A stretch of DNA of 64,000 nucleotides, from NCBI GenBank assembly GCA_017542145.1, contig JAFXXQ010000026.1:1-64000 (forward strand), read 5' to 3'. The DNA comes from Bacteroidaceae bacterium. GTDB lineage: Bacteria > Bacteroidota > Bacteroidia > Bacteroidales > Bacteroidaceae. A program made the translations under genes and the position numbers. Below, one piece after another: positions 36,607 to 45,330 of this stretch; positions within the stretch are counted from its first letter, which is position 1, and each line of letters begins with the position of its first letter. The notes under the pieces were generated by a model. The model ran no database searches and was not told the origin of the DNA. It was given only the letters and a program-made list of their open reading frames with translations.

Positions 36607-37694
36607 CTCAGAGCATTCTGGGTCTACTGATATTGCTGCTGCTGTGCAGTTGCCATAGCAGGAGTGGACGCTTTGTACTGCGTACTGACGTGGCAAAAGC
36701 AGGAGGTGACACGTTGATAGTCTATGGCGCCGATGAGTGGTTCGACAAGGTCGATACAGTGGTGGGCCGACGGGGAAAGTGGACGTTCACGTTCACACCC
36801 GACACGGTGACGCCGTTGTGGGTGGCTTTTCCGAACGGACATCGCGAGATGGTGTTTTCCGAACGGGGTGTGACGACAACGCTTACGGGCGACACAGCGG
36901 CCGAGGGCTGGCTGACGATACATGGCGGAAGGCAGAATGCCTTGTTAGAGGAGTGGCGTGCATTGCTGCGTGACACGGTGCTGAGTCAACGAGCGATACA
37001 ACATCTGGCGGACACGTTCATTACGGCCCATCCATATGATGAGATGTCGGTGTGGCTACTTCAGGAGCGGTTTGTCAGGACGGAGAATCCGAGCATGAGT
37101 GACATCCGTGGAATGATGAATAAGATGAGCGGCAACCTGCAGGACAATCCGCAGGTAGTCGATTTGAAAAACCGACTGAATGGGCTGAGAAACAGCAACT
37201 CAGGCTCGGTGCTGAGCAACTACAATTTGAGGGATACCATCGGGAAAGTGCTGAATACAAACACCTTCCGCGACACGTGTCTGTTGGTGACGTTCTGGGC
37301 CTCGTGGAACGAGGAGAGCCGTCGGGGGCAAGAGGAGTACCGCGCGCTGGTTGACTCGTTTCGTGGACGTCCATTTGCCGTGTTGGGTGTGAGCCTAGAC
37401 AACGAGCGGGAGACGTGGCTGAGAGCCGTTCGTGAGGACTCGCTGACATGGACGCAAGGAAATGGTTTCCAAGGCTGGAACTTGGATATGCTGCGCCAAT
37501 TGAATGTGACAAAGCTGCCTGCCAATGTGTTGTTGAATCCGCAGCGCAGAGTGCTGTTTACGGATCTGCACGGCGAGGAGCTGGTGGATCGTGTGACGCA
37601 GCAGGTGAGAATCGAGGAAGAGCGGATAAAGGCGTTGAAGAAGGCTGAAGAAGAGCGGAAAAAGAAGAACAGGAAATCAGGTAACAAGAGATAG
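36579..37694 (+). CDS. Thioredoxin-fold lipoprotein lacking the CxxC pair
   Basis: A 371-residue protein with a lipoprotein signal (ILGLLILLLLCSC). Residues about 35-130 look like the DUF4369 beta domain that precedes TlpA/AhpC domains in Bacteroidota. Residues 225-350 have a thioredoxin fold: CLLVTFWASWNEESRRGQEE, FAVLGVSLDNERETW and LPANVLLNPQRRVLF. In TlpA-type proteins the motif is WASWCxxCR; here it is WASWNEESR, so both catalytic cysteines are gone and redox activity is unlikely. The tail is Lys/Glu rich. The start codon is embedded in 8-bp repeats. Four bases before the next lipoprotein gene. Confidence 0.85.
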   Translation: MSRCHGVTAAQSILGLLILLLLCSCHSRSGRFVLRTDVAKAGGDTLIVYGADEWFDKVDTVVGRRGKWTFTFTPDTVTPLWVAFPNGHREMVFSERGVTTTLTGDTAAEGWLTIHGGRQNALLEEWRALLRDTVLSQRAIQHLADTFITAHPYDEMSVWLLQERFVRTENPSMSDIRGMMNKMSGNLQDNPQVVDLKNRLNGLRNSNSGSVLSNYNLRDTIGKVLNTNTFRDTCLLVTFWASWNEESRRGQEEYRALVDSFRGRPFAVLGVSLDNERETWLRAVREDSLTWTQGNGFQGWNLDMLRQLNVTKLPANVLLNPQRRVLFTDLHGEELVDRVTQQVRIEEERIKALKKAEEERKKKNRKSGNKR

Positions 37695-37697
37695 CAG

Positions 37698-39725
37698 ATG
37701 TCCCAATCGCCCATAAAGTCCAATGGAAACACCCTTTTGTCACGCTGTTACGCTGTGTCACGCAAGGGTTATAAATTCTGGAGGTGTCTGGTTGTGGCAG
37801 GGCTGATAGTGCTGGGCGGATGTGCGTCGATTGGCAACCCTGACGGAGGACCCTATGACGAGACACCACCTGTCTTCGTGGGCAGTACGCCTGCACGAGG
37901 GGCATTGAACGTAAAGGACGGGAAGGTGACGCTGTCATTCGATGAGTACGTGAAGCTTGAGAAGGCAAGCGAGAAGATAGTGGTTTCGCCTCCGCAGGTA
38001 CAGCAACCCATCATCAAGACCTCGGGCAAGAAAATCAGCGTCAGCATTGAGGACACGCTGAAGCCGAACACGACGTACACCATCGACTTCAACGATGCCA
38101 TTGTGGACAACAACGAAGGTAATCCGCTGGGAAACTTTGCTTTTGCCTTCTCGACGGGCGAAGTTATTGACACCTTGGCCGTAAGCGGGACTGTGCTGGA
38201 CGCGCAGAATCTGGAGCCTGTGCAGGGCATGCTGGTGGGATTGCACGAGGAGCTGGACGATTCGGCATTCACCACGCTGCCTTTCGTACGCGTGTCACGC
38301 ACGGATGCTGAGGGACGGTTTACGATACGGGGCATTGCGCCAGGCAGCTATAGGGCGTATGCGTTGAAGGATATGAACCAGAACTTCCGTTTCGACCAGA
38401 AGTCTGAGGCCATAGGCTGGCTGGATTCGCTGGTAGTGCCTCGGACGGAGGTCCGTATGGAGCCCGATACCACATGGATTGACTCGCTCACTATCGACAC
38501 GGTGCGCATTCTGCCCGTCACACACTATCTTCCCGAAGACCTTGTGCTGCTGACGTTTACTGAGGAACCTACGTTCCGTTATCTGGTGAAGAACGAGCGT
38601 ACGGCGCTCAACAAGTTCACCCTGATATTCTCCACGCCTTCGGATACGCTTCCGCTCATCGAGCCGCTGAACTTCCCGCAGGGCGACTCGGCCTACATCG
38701 TGGAGGCAAACCCGCGTAACGACACCATCACCTACTGGATGCGCGACACGCTGGTGTATTATCAAGACACGCTGTCGATGTGCCTGACATATATGGCTAC
38801 GGACACGCTGGGACTGCTGTCGCCACGGACGGACACCCTGCGGCTGGTGCCGAAGAAGACGCGCGCCAAGCAGCTTGCCGAGGAGGCCAAGAAACGCAAG
38901 GAAGAGGAGAAAGAACTGGAGAAAAGGCTTAAACGTGGCGACTCGACCGTGGTGAAGAAGCAGACGCCCGTGCTGCCCGTGAAGGTGAACGGTGGGTCGT
39001 CGATGGACCTCAATGCGGTGGTGACGGTGACGGTGAACGAGCCGTTGGCATCGTATAACGACTCTGCGCTGCACTTGGTCAGGAAAGTTGATACGCTGTG
39101 GGTGGACGAACCGTTTGTGTTCCGTCGTCAGAAAACGAAGCTGATGACGTATGAGCTGCTGGCAGAGTGGCGACCCGAGGAGGAGTACAAGCTTACGCTG
39201 GACTCAGCAGCGTTCACAGGCATCTACGGACTGTCGTCGAAGAAGACTGACACCAACTTGAGGTTCAACTCGTTGGAGAAGTATAGCTCGTTTGTGCTGA
39301 CCCTATTGGGGTCAATAAATCAACAAGCGGACAGGCAGGCGGGCGGGCAGCTGATAGCGCAGCTGGTTGACAAGAGCGACAAGCTTATCCGCCAGGCAGT
39401 AGTGGGCGACGACGGACGTGCTGAGTTCTACTTCGTGAAACCCGCTACCTACTACGTGCGGCTGTTGGCTGACGACAACGGCAACGGTGTGTGGGACACG
39501 GGGCTGTGGGACGACCGTCGGCGGGCCGAACGGGTGTTCTACTACGGCAAGCCCCTTGAGATGCGCGAAAACTGGGACTATTCCGAAGAATGGGACCCTC
39601 TTGCCAAGCCCATCGAACGGCAGAAACCCGACGACCTGAAGAAGAACAAGAAGGAGAAGCGTGAGCGGAAGAGCAAGAATCAGCAGCGTGAGGAACAGAA
39701 GCGCAAGAAGCAGAAGAAAAGATGA
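37698..39725 (+). CDS. Ig-like (Big_5) domain lipoprotein
   Basis: A 675-residue protein with signal LVVAGLIVLGGC and mature N-terminus CASIGNPDGGPYDETPPVFV, typical of a Bacteroidota lipoprotein family with an N-terminal Big_5 Ig-like domain (about 55-145: GALNVKDGKVTLSFDEYVKL, YTIDFNDAIVDNNEGNPLGN). A carboxypeptidase-regulatory-like domain follows (GRFTIRGIAPGSYRAYALKD). Charged coiled coil near 390-415; the C-terminus is extremely Lys/Arg rich. Residues near 540 carry a short insertion (NQQADRQAGGQ) from a GC-rich repeat at 39318-39353. N-terminal residues are encoded by TGTCACGC-type 8-bp repeats. Function unknown; surface or periplasmic face of the outer membrane. Confidence 0.82.
   Translation: MSQSPIKSNGNTLLSRCYAVSRKGYKFWRCLVVAGLIVLGGCASIGNPDGGPYDETPPVFVGSTPARGALNVKDGKVTLSFDEYVKLEKASEKIVVSPPQVQQPIIKTSGKKISVSIEDTLKPNTTYTIDFNDAIVDNNEGNPLGNFAFAFSTGEVIDTLAVSGTVLDAQNLEPVQGMLVGLHEELDDSAFTTLPFVRVSRTDAEGRFTIRGIAPGSYRAYALKDMNQNFRFDQKSEAIGWLDSLVVPRTEVRMEPDTTWIDSLTIDTVRILPVTHYLPEDLVLLTFTEEPTFRYLVKNERTALNKFTLIFSTPSDTLPLIEPLNFPQGDSAYIVEANPRNDTITYWMRDTLVYYQDTLSMCLTYMATDTLGLLSPRTDTLRLVPKKTRAKQLAEEAKKRKEEEKELEKRLKRGDSTVVKKQTPVLPVKVNGGSSMDLNAVVTVTVNEPLASYNDSALHLVRKVDTLWVDEPFVFRRQKTKLMTYELLAEWRPEEEYKLTLDSAAFTGIYGLSSKKTDTNLRFNSLEKYSSFVLTLLGSINQQADRQAGGQLIAQLVDKSDKLIRQAVVGDDGRAEFYFVKPATYYVRLLADDNGNGVWDTGLWDDRRRAERVFYYGKPLEMRENWDYSEEWDPLAKPIERQKPDDLKKNKKEKRERKSKNQQREEQKRKKQKKR
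39318..39353. repeat. GC-rich repeat insertion in the Ig-like lipoprotein gene
   Basis: ACAAGCGGACAGGCAGGCGG then GCGGGCAG resembles the CAAGCGGGCGGGCGGGCAGG stretch in the gltB insertion at 47671. Both encode Gln/Ala/Gly/Arg-rich loops (QADRQAGGQ; GGQAGGRAGGR). Confidence 0.55.
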
Positions 39726-39731
39726 GAGGTA

Positions 39732-39768
39732 ATGGATAATGGATAATTGACAATGGGTAATGGACCAT
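39732..39768. repeat. 7-bp tandem repeat between operon genes
   Basis: GGATAAT, GGATAAT, TGACAAT, GGGTAAT, GGACCAT run at period 7 in the spacer before the DUF3108 gene. Confidence 0.75.
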
Positions 39769-39821
39769 TGTTAAACCCTACCCGAGAAACAAAGTCAAAA
39801 ACAGAAAGAACCGAAACGGAA

Positions 39822-40568
39822 ATGAAAATGAAAAGAATACATCTCTTCCTCCTCACGGCCCTCTGCCTGGCCACGACCCTTCACGCCGAGGCGACCACCG
39901 AGCGGCTGGACTACACACTATACTTCAACTGGAAATTCGTGTGGATTAAGGCGGGAACTGCCAGCCTGACGACACGCCCGACTACTTACAAGGGGCAGGA
40001 AGCCGTGGAGGCTACGCTGCTGGCAAGTTCGTCGGGGACGGCGGATAATCTTTACTATCTGCGCGACACGCTGACGACAACGGTGTCGCGAAAAGGGGTG
40101 CCGCTTTTCTTCGAGAAACATTGCATCGAGGGCAAGGACGTGGTGTGGGAGCGGGCGTGGTATAGCCGAACCCAGCAAGGGCAGTACAAGGTGGACCTGC
40201 GGAAGGACTACGTGGACGGACATGTGCGCGAGGACCAGTGGACAGGCTCCGCGCAGCCCTACGACCTGGTGAGCATTATGCTCCACGCCCGCAGCCTCGA
40301 CCTCGATGCCCTCACCGTGGGCCAGCGGCTGACGTTCCCCGTGGTCGATAGCAAGAAGGTGCTCAGCCAGACGCTGGTCTATCTGGGCCGCCAGCAGATG
40401 AAGGCCGAGGGAGGCGGGCTGGTGGAGTGCCACGCATTCTCGCTGAAAGGCTCGGGCGACGAGGCCAAGGAGGTGCTCCGCTTCTACCTCTCGACGGCTG
40501 CGCAGCACGTGCCCGTGCAGATTGACATCAACTTCCGCTTCGGTTCAGCCAAGGCCAAGCTGAGGTAG
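39822..40568 (+). CDS. DUF3108 domain secreted protein
   Basis: The product has 248 residues from ATG 39822 (MKMKRIHLFLLTALCLATTL; a second ATG at 39828 is equally likely). Signal peptide cleavage near LHAEA. DUF3108 marks: LDYTLYFNWKFVWIKAGTAS, YYLRDTLTTTVSRKGVPLFF and a C-terminal HVPVQIDINFRFGSAKAKLR. The family is periplasmic with no proven function. It follows the Ig-like lipoprotein after a short repeat-filled spacer and is probably co-transcribed with it. Confidence 0.88.
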   Translation: MKMKRIHLFLLTALCLATTLHAEATTERLDYTLYFNWKFVWIKAGTASLTTRPTTYKGQEAVEATLLASSSGTADNLYYLRDTLTTTVSRKGVPLFFEKHCIEGKDVVWERAWYSRTQQGQYKVDLRKDYVDGHVREDQWTGSAQPYDLVSIMLHARSLDLDALTVGQRLTFPVVDSKKVLSQTLVYLGRQQMKAEGGGLVECHAFSLKGSGDEAKEVLRFYLSTAAQHVPVQIDINFRFGSAKAKLR

Positions 40569-40608
40569 GCAATCACGCCAGCGTGCTGGCTCCATAAAGC
40601 GGTAAGCC

Positions 40609-40734
40609 CATGCCGAAGGGATGTCCTCTCAGCGTCAAACGCTAATTTCTCAGAATCAAACGCTATGCCGCCAGCATCAAACGCCTTGACGTCAGCCCCT
40701 TGCTCTGAGTGTTCAGCGCACAACGTCGATATTC
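40609..40734. repeat. 21-bp-period array A6 (6 units)
   Basis: CAGCGTCAAACGCTAATTTC-type units start at 40630, 40651, 40672, 40693 and 40714, with a related unit at 40609. The word AGCGTCAAACGCT is itself palindromic. Minus-strand reading gives heptads such as FDAGGIA, FDSEKLA and FDAERTS. About 75 bases are nearly identical to array A7. Confidence 0.88.
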
Positions 40735-40941
40735 CATTCGCATTGTGTTCCGAAGCTTTGCCACACTGAGAACTCTACGGAGCCAAGGAGAAAAGGAGAA
40801 GATTGTAACCATTAACCGTGAACCATGAACCCAAAAGCCCTCTTCCATCATCCATCTTCATGCCAGTCCCTTGTCACGCAAAAAAAACGCGCAAAAACAC
40901 ACAACACCTACCTTTTTTGACACAGATAACTTTCCATCAAT
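40735..40941. other. Intergenic region with a short 7-bp repeat
   Basis: TAACCAT, TAACCGT, GAACCAT, GAACCCA at 40806-40833 have period 7. I see no gene; open frames are short and without character. Confidence 0.4.
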
Positions 40942-41190
40942 CCGTTAGGATGGGTAGGTGTTGCTTGAACACCTACCAAACACCTACTAAACCCCAACCC
41001 CGAAAAATCCAGTTCTACAACCTGTAGTCCTCTTATTGGGGTTGTGTAGTTTGCTGATTTGGGTTGTCAGTTTTCGTCCTACGACTGTTCCATGTTGACG
41101 GATAAATTATTGAGGTGTTGAGGTAGGTGATAGATAGGTGTTAGGTAGATGTTTGGTAGGTGTTCAAGCAACACCTACCTGTCTTAACGC
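40942..41190. repeat. Long inverted-repeat element (34-nt arms, 157-nt loop)
   Basis: Left arm 40954-40987 and right arm 41145-41178 match 33 of 34 when reverse complemented, and weaker similarity extends about 12 bases outward on both sides. Each arm contains its own hairpin GGTAGGTGTT-GCTTG-AACACCTACC. The inner right flank has 11-bp-period words (GTAGGTGATAG, ATAGGTGTTAG, GTAGATGTTTG). No gene inside. Could be a MITE or a structured regulatory site. Confidence 0.75.
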
Positions 41191-41560
41191 ACTATTATAT
41201 TGTATATTAATCTCAAAAGGTAGGTGATGGGCTGTTTTGCGAAAAACACAAAAAAACGAAGTTCGCGAAGATAACACCTGTCGTTTTCCACGACAAAAAG
41301 CAGTTTCCGCCCATTGGGTGGATTAAATCTGACCGTACGATATGTGTGGAATAAACAGACAGGGCAAGGCGTCCGTAATGACAACTATTTCTGGCTATAG
41401 TTCGCTTCGTTGTACCATTACTTGTCGGTTCGGCTTTTCTCCACCGCATGGAAGATAAGGATGGTGAAGGTGGCACCGGTGGGAACCCTTTTCGCTTCAT
41501 GCGCAGAAACAGCAGGCAAGTAACTACGTGTTACCGCCGATGCCGGAGGAATGGAAGTTT
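41191..41560. other. Intergenic region downstream of asnB, no gene seen
   Basis: Open frames on the minus strand here show no recognisable domain or conserved motif. The region may hold remnants but I cannot support any. Confidence 0.35.
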
Positions 41561-43357
41561 TCAGTATGCCTGTTCGTGGACGCCCTTCACGGCACGGCCG
41601 CTGGGGTCGTTGATGCCCAGGAAGGCAGCGTCCCACTCGAGAGCGATGGCGGTGGAGCAGGCTACGCTGGCCTCGCTGGGTACACTACGGGCGGCGCTGT
41701 CGCTGGGGAAGTGCTCGGCAAAGATGGACCGGTAGAAATACTCCTCTTTGTTTTTCGGGGGATTGATGGGGAAGCGTTCGGCAGCGTGGGCCAACTGTTC
41801 GTCGGTGACAGCGGCAGCGGTGACGGCTTTCAGCGTGTCAATCCACGAGTAGCCTACGCCATCGCTGAACTGCTCCTTCTGCCGCCACGCCACCTCTTCG
41901 GGCAGTAGGTCGGCAAAGGCTTCGCGTAGAATCTTCTTTTCAATCGCCCTGCCTGCGCACATCTTCGCCTCGGGATTGGTCCGCATGGCCACGTCAAGAA
42001 ACTCCTTGTCCAAAAAGGGCACACGGCCCTCGACGCCCCACGCACAGAGGCTCTTGTTGGCGCGGAGGCAGTCGTAGAGATAGAGTTTGGAGAGTTTGCG
42101 GACGGTCTCCTCGTGGAAGGCCTGCGCGTTCGGAGCCTTGTGGAAGTAGAGGTAGCCGCCGAAAATCTCGTCGGCACCCTCACCGCTGAGTACCATCTTG
42201 ATGCCCATCGACTTGATGACGCGCGCCAGCAGGTACATAGGGGTGGAGGCGCGCACGGTGGTGACGTCGTAGGTCTCGATGAAGTAGATGACATCGCGGA
42301 TGGCGTCGAGGCCCTCCTGGAGGCGAAAGTTGATTTCGTGGTGCACGGTGCCGATGTGCTGGGCTACGAGGCGGGCCTTTTCGAGGTCGGGGGCGCCCTT
42401 CAGTCCGACGGCGAACGAGTGCAGGCGAGGCCAGTAGGCACGGGTCTGCGAGCTGTCCTCGATGCGGTGTTCGCTGAACCGCTCGGCGATGGCGGCGACA
42501 ACGCTTGAGTCGAGACCGCCGGAGAGCAGCACGCCGTAAGGCACGTCGGACATGAGCTGACGCTTGACGGCAGCGGTGAGGGCGCTGCGGATGTCGGCCG
42601 CGCTGGCAGGATTATCCTTGACGGCAGCATAGTCGAACCAGTCGCGGTGGTAATAGGCGCGAAAAGGGAGGATTGGGTTAGGGGTTAGGGGTGAGGGGTT
42701 AGGGGTTAGTGGTGAGGGGGTAGAATTAGGAATTAGGGGTGAGGAATTAGAAATTAGGGGTGAGGGGTTAGGGGTTACGCGGGCGCCGGTGTCCGTGAGG
42801 TAGTGGCCCGGGGGGAAGGGTTCGTAGTGCTCGCACTGCCCTTCGAGGGCTTTCAGCTCGGAGGCCACATAGACGGTGCCGTCGCTGTCGTAGCCGATGT
42901 AGAGCGGGATGACGCCGATGGGGTCGCGGGCAATGAGGAACTGGTCGCGCGCCTCGTCGTAGAGCGCAAAGGCGAAGATACCGCTGAGGCTTTCCAGCAG
43001 ACTCTCGAGGGTGATGTTTCCCTCGGCGAAGTCGCGATACAGCGCCAGGATTACCTCGCAGTCGCTTCGTGTCTGGAAGTCAAACCGCCCCGCATAGCGG
43101 CGTCGGATATCCTGATGATTATAGATTTCGCCGTTCACGGCCAGCACCTGCCTGCGGTCGGGGCTGAATAGGGGTTGTCCGCCGCTCTCGGGGTCGACGA
43201 TGCTAAGGCGCTCGTGGGCCAGGATGGCCGAGCCGCCACAGTAGATGCCGCTCCAGTCGGGGCCGCGATGACGGATTTTCTGACTCATGCTGAGCGCCTT
43301 CTGGCGCAGTTCAGGCCGCTGCCTGCTGATACGGAAAATCGATACTATTCCACACAT
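41561..43357 (-). CDS. asnB: Asparagine synthase, glutamine-hydrolysing
   Basis: Converts aspartate, glutamine and ATP to asparagine. The product has 598 residues, about 40 more than usual. N-terminal glutamine amidotransferase with Cys2 in MCGIVSIFRISRQRPELR, HRGPDWSG and VNGEIYNHQD. Synthetase domain with the PP-motif VLLSGGLDSSVVAAIAERF and MVLSGEGADEIFGGYLYF. Between the domains, an in-frame Pro/Asn/Ser/Leu insertion (about residues 193-229) is encoded by TTAGGGG-like 7-bp repeats at 42670-42777. Third gene of the glnB-amt-asnB unit. Confidence 0.96.
   Translation of the reverse strand: MCGIVSIFRISRQRPELRQKALSMSQKIRHRGPDWSGIYCGGSAILAHERLSIVDPESGGQPLFSPDRRQVLAVNGEIYNHQDIRRRYAGRFDFQTRSDCEVILALYRDFAEGNITLESLLESLSGIFAFALYDEARDQFLIARDPIGVIPLYIGYDSDGTVYVASELKALEGQCEHYEPFPPGHYLTDTGARVTPNPSPLISNSSPLIPNSTPSPLTPNPSPLTPNPILPFRAYYHRDWFDYAAVKDNPASAADIRSALTAAVKRQLMSDVPYGVLLSGGLDSSVVAAIAERFSEHRIEDSSQTRAYWPRLHSFAVGLKGAPDLEKARLVAQHIGTVHHEINFRLQEGLDAIRDVIYFIETYDVTTVRASTPMYLLARVIKSMGIKMVLSGEGADEIFGGYLYFHKAPNAQAFHEETVRKLSKLYLYDCLRANKSLCAWGVEGRVPFLDKEFLDVAMRTNPEAKMCAGRAIEKKILREAFADLLPEEVAWRQKEQFSDGVGYSWIDTLKAVTAAAVTDEQLAHAAERFPINPPKNKEEYFYRSIFAEHFPSDSAARSVPSEASVACSTAIALEWDAAFLGINDPSGRAVKGVHEQAY
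42670..42777. repeat. Telomere-like 7-bp repeat insertion inside asnB
   Basis: GGGTTAG, GGGTTAG, GGGTGAG, GGGTTAG and variants repeat at period 7 over about 108 bases, mixed with GAATTAG words. The plus strand is rich in runs of four G and could form G-quadruplexes. The reading frame of asnB stays open. Confidence 0.85.
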
Positions 43358-43415
43358 AACGTCACGCTCTTTTCTAGGTTATCAATCTTCAACCTCAATT
43401 CTCATTTTTCAATCT

Positions 43416-44675
43416 TCAATTATAGCACGTCTCGCCGTGTTCGTAGATGTCCAGTCCCTCGTCCTCGATGCGGGCTGTGACGCGAAGGCCGTGCAGCCAT
43501 TTGATGCCAAAGAAAAGGATGAATCCGCAGGCAGCTGCCCAGAGGTCGATGACGAGGATGCCGAAGCACTCTGCCCCGAAGAATCCCCAGCCGTGACCAT
43601 ACAGCAGGCCATCTGAGGTGGAGAGCAGGCCTGTGAGTAGTGTGCCGAGGATGCCGCAGACGCCGTGTACCGACGAGGCACCCACGGGGTCGTCGATGTG
43701 CAGCCGATGGTCGATGAACTCGATGGCGAAGACCAGCACCGTGCCGCAGATGAGGCCGATGATGACGGCGCCTACAGGCGACACCATGTCGCAGCCGGCT
43801 GTAATGCCCACGAGTCCTGCCAGCACACCGTTGAGTGTCAGCGAGAACGAGGGCTTTCCGTACTTCAGCCACGTGACTGCCATCGTGGCTACGCCGCCTG
43901 CCGCCGCCGCGAGGTTCGTGGTGAGGAAAACGTGGCAGATGGCTGTGCGGTTGACGGCTCCCGAGGCTGCGAGCTGCGAGCCAGGGTTGAAGCCGAACCA
44001 GCCCAGCCACAAGATGAAGACCCCCAGCGCAGCCATCGTCAGCGAATGACCCGGTATGGCGCGGCTCTTGCCGTCCTTGTCATATTTGCCACGGCGGGGA
44101 CCCAGGGCCAGCGCCCCTATCACCGCCAGCACGCCGCCCACGGAGTGGACGATGGCCGAGCCTGCGAAGTCGTGAAACCCATGGCCGAAGATGTCCATCA
44201 TGAAACTGCCGGCAGCATCGTCTGACAGCCAGCCGCCGCCCCACGTCCAATGGCCCTCGATGGGATAGATAATCAGCGAAATGAAGGCGCTGTATATGAC
44301 GTACATCGAGAACTTCGTCCGCTCGGCCATGGCGCCGCTGACGATGGTGGCCGAGGTGGCGCAGAAGACGGTCTCGAAAATCAGGAACCCCTCCACGGGC
44401 AGCGTGCCCTGATAGAAGGAGAGGTCGCCCCAGTTAGGCCTCCCCACAAAGCCCGCGCCATCGGAACCGAACATCAGTCCGAAGCCTACGAACCAGAACA
44501 GCAGCGAGCCGAACATGAAGTCGACGAAGTTCTTGAAAAGGATGTTGGCCGTGTTCTTGCTGCGGGTGAAACCGGCTTCGCACAGCGCAAAGCCCGGCTG
44601 CATGAAGAACACCAGCATGGCAGCCAACAACATCCAGACAGTATCCAGTGATAAAGCTATTTCGTTCATAATCAT
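43416..44675 (-). CDS. amt: Ammonium transporter
   Basis: An inner-membrane trimeric ammonium channel controlled by PII. The product has 419 residues and 11 membrane segments. Amt signature near the N-terminus: FFMQPGFALCEAGFTRSKNT. The two pore histidines are in FHDFAGSAIVHSVGG and GASSVHGVCGILGTLLTGLL. ATG 44675 reads MIMNEIALS; ATG 44669 (MNEIALS) is equally possible. 17 bases after glnB, the usual pairing of channel and regulator. The spacer behind it (43380-43425) has CAAT-type 7-bp repeats. Confidence 0.97.
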   Translation of the reverse strand: MIMNEIALSLDTVWMLLAAMLVFFMQPGFALCEAGFTRSKNTANILFKNFVDFMFGSLLFWFVGFGLMFGSDGAGFVGRPNWGDLSFYQGTLPVEGFLIFETVFCATSATIVSGAMAERTKFSMYVIYSAFISLIIYPIEGHWTWGGGWLSDDAAGSFMMDIFGHGFHDFAGSAIVHSVGGVLAVIGALALGPRRGKYDKDGKSRAIPGHSLTMAALGVFILWLGWFGFNPGSQLAASGAVNRTAICHVFLTTNLAAAAGGVATMAVTWLKYGKPSFSLTLNGVLAGLVGITAGCDMVSPVGAVIIGLICGTVLVFAIEFIDHRLHIDDPVGASSVHGVCGILGTLLTGLLSTSDGLLYGHGWGFFGAECFGILVIDLWAAACGFILFFGIKWLHGLRVTARIEDEGLDIYEHGETCYN

Positions 44676-44692
44676 TAATTTTCAATTATTAA

Positions 44693-45040
44693 TTATTTTC
44701 TGTCTCGCAGCACGGTGTCGCCGTGCTCGCCTGTGCGGATGCTCCAGGTGTCGATGATGTCGCTGACGAAGATGCGTCCGTCGCCCACCTCGCCTGTCTG
44801 CGCGGTGGAGATGATGACGTCCACGGTGGGCAGGGCGAACTGGTCGCGGCAGACGATGGTGAGCGCGACACGCTCAATGACATCCGTCGAGTACTGCACC
44901 CCACGGTAGATGCGCTCCTGTCGGCTTTGGCCGATGCCGTGAACATCGTGATACTCAAACCAGTTGATGTCCGAGTTCAGCAGCGCTTCCTTCACCTCCT
45001 CGAACTTCGTTTTGCGGATAATGGCTTCAATACGTTTCAT
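44693..45040 (-). CDS. glnB: Nitrogen regulatory protein P-II
   Basis: A trimeric sensor of 2-oxoglutarate and ATP/ADP that controls Amt and nitrogen metabolism. The product has 115 residues from ATG 45040 (MKRIEAIIRKTKFEEVKEAL). T-loop region QERIYRGVQYSTDV keeps a Tyr at position 50 matching the uridylylation site; no uridylyltransferase is in the window, so modification is uncertain. C-terminal GDGRIFVSDIIDTWSIRTGE is the B/C-loop signature. First gene of glnB-amt-asnB; promoter at 45062-45091. Confidence 0.95.
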   Translation of the reverse strand: MKRIEAIIRKTKFEEVKEALLNSDINWFEYHDVHGIGQSRQERIYRGVQYSTDVIERVALTIVCRDQFALPTVDVIISTAQTGEVGDGRIFVSDIIDTWSIRTGEHGDTVLRDRK

Positions 45041-45061
45041 ACCTTTCTCAAATTTTGGCTG

Positions 45062-45091
45062 CAAAGGTACAGCCCTCCTGCCGACCGGCAA
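45062..45091 (-). promoter_or_regulatory. Promoter of glnB-amt-asnB
   Basis: Minus-strand TTG (45091-45089), 19 bases, TACCTTTG (45069-45062), 22 bases before the glnB ATG. Confidence 0.72.
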
Positions 45092-45271
45092 AGGAGAGGA
45101 GGCTGTTTTGGGCAAAGAAATTGACTTTTTGTTACGGAATGTCACCTTTTCTACACATTTTACAAAACAATTGAAAGCAAAAACAGCTGTTTTTGTTGCT
45201 AAATGAAAGTTTTTGTCAATTTCTTGCAGAGTTTATTATCGCATTTCCGCTCAGGTTCCGAAATTAGTCCG

Positions 45272-45279
45272 TACCTTTG
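45272..45279 (+). promoter_or_regulatory. -7 element of the gltB unit
   Basis: TACCTTTG about 50 bases before gltB ATG. The roughly 290-base gap between the divergent glnB and gltB genes is where nitrogen control would act; no known operator is recognised. Confidence 0.6.
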
Positions 45280-45330
45280 TAGCGGATTTATGTACGAACG
45301 ACATATATTTATATAAGCAAGCAGACGACA

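Noticed and set aside
41184..41500. Small minus-strand genes downstream of asnB
   Set aside because: Overlapping short frames on the same strand, none with a domain, signal or good promoter.
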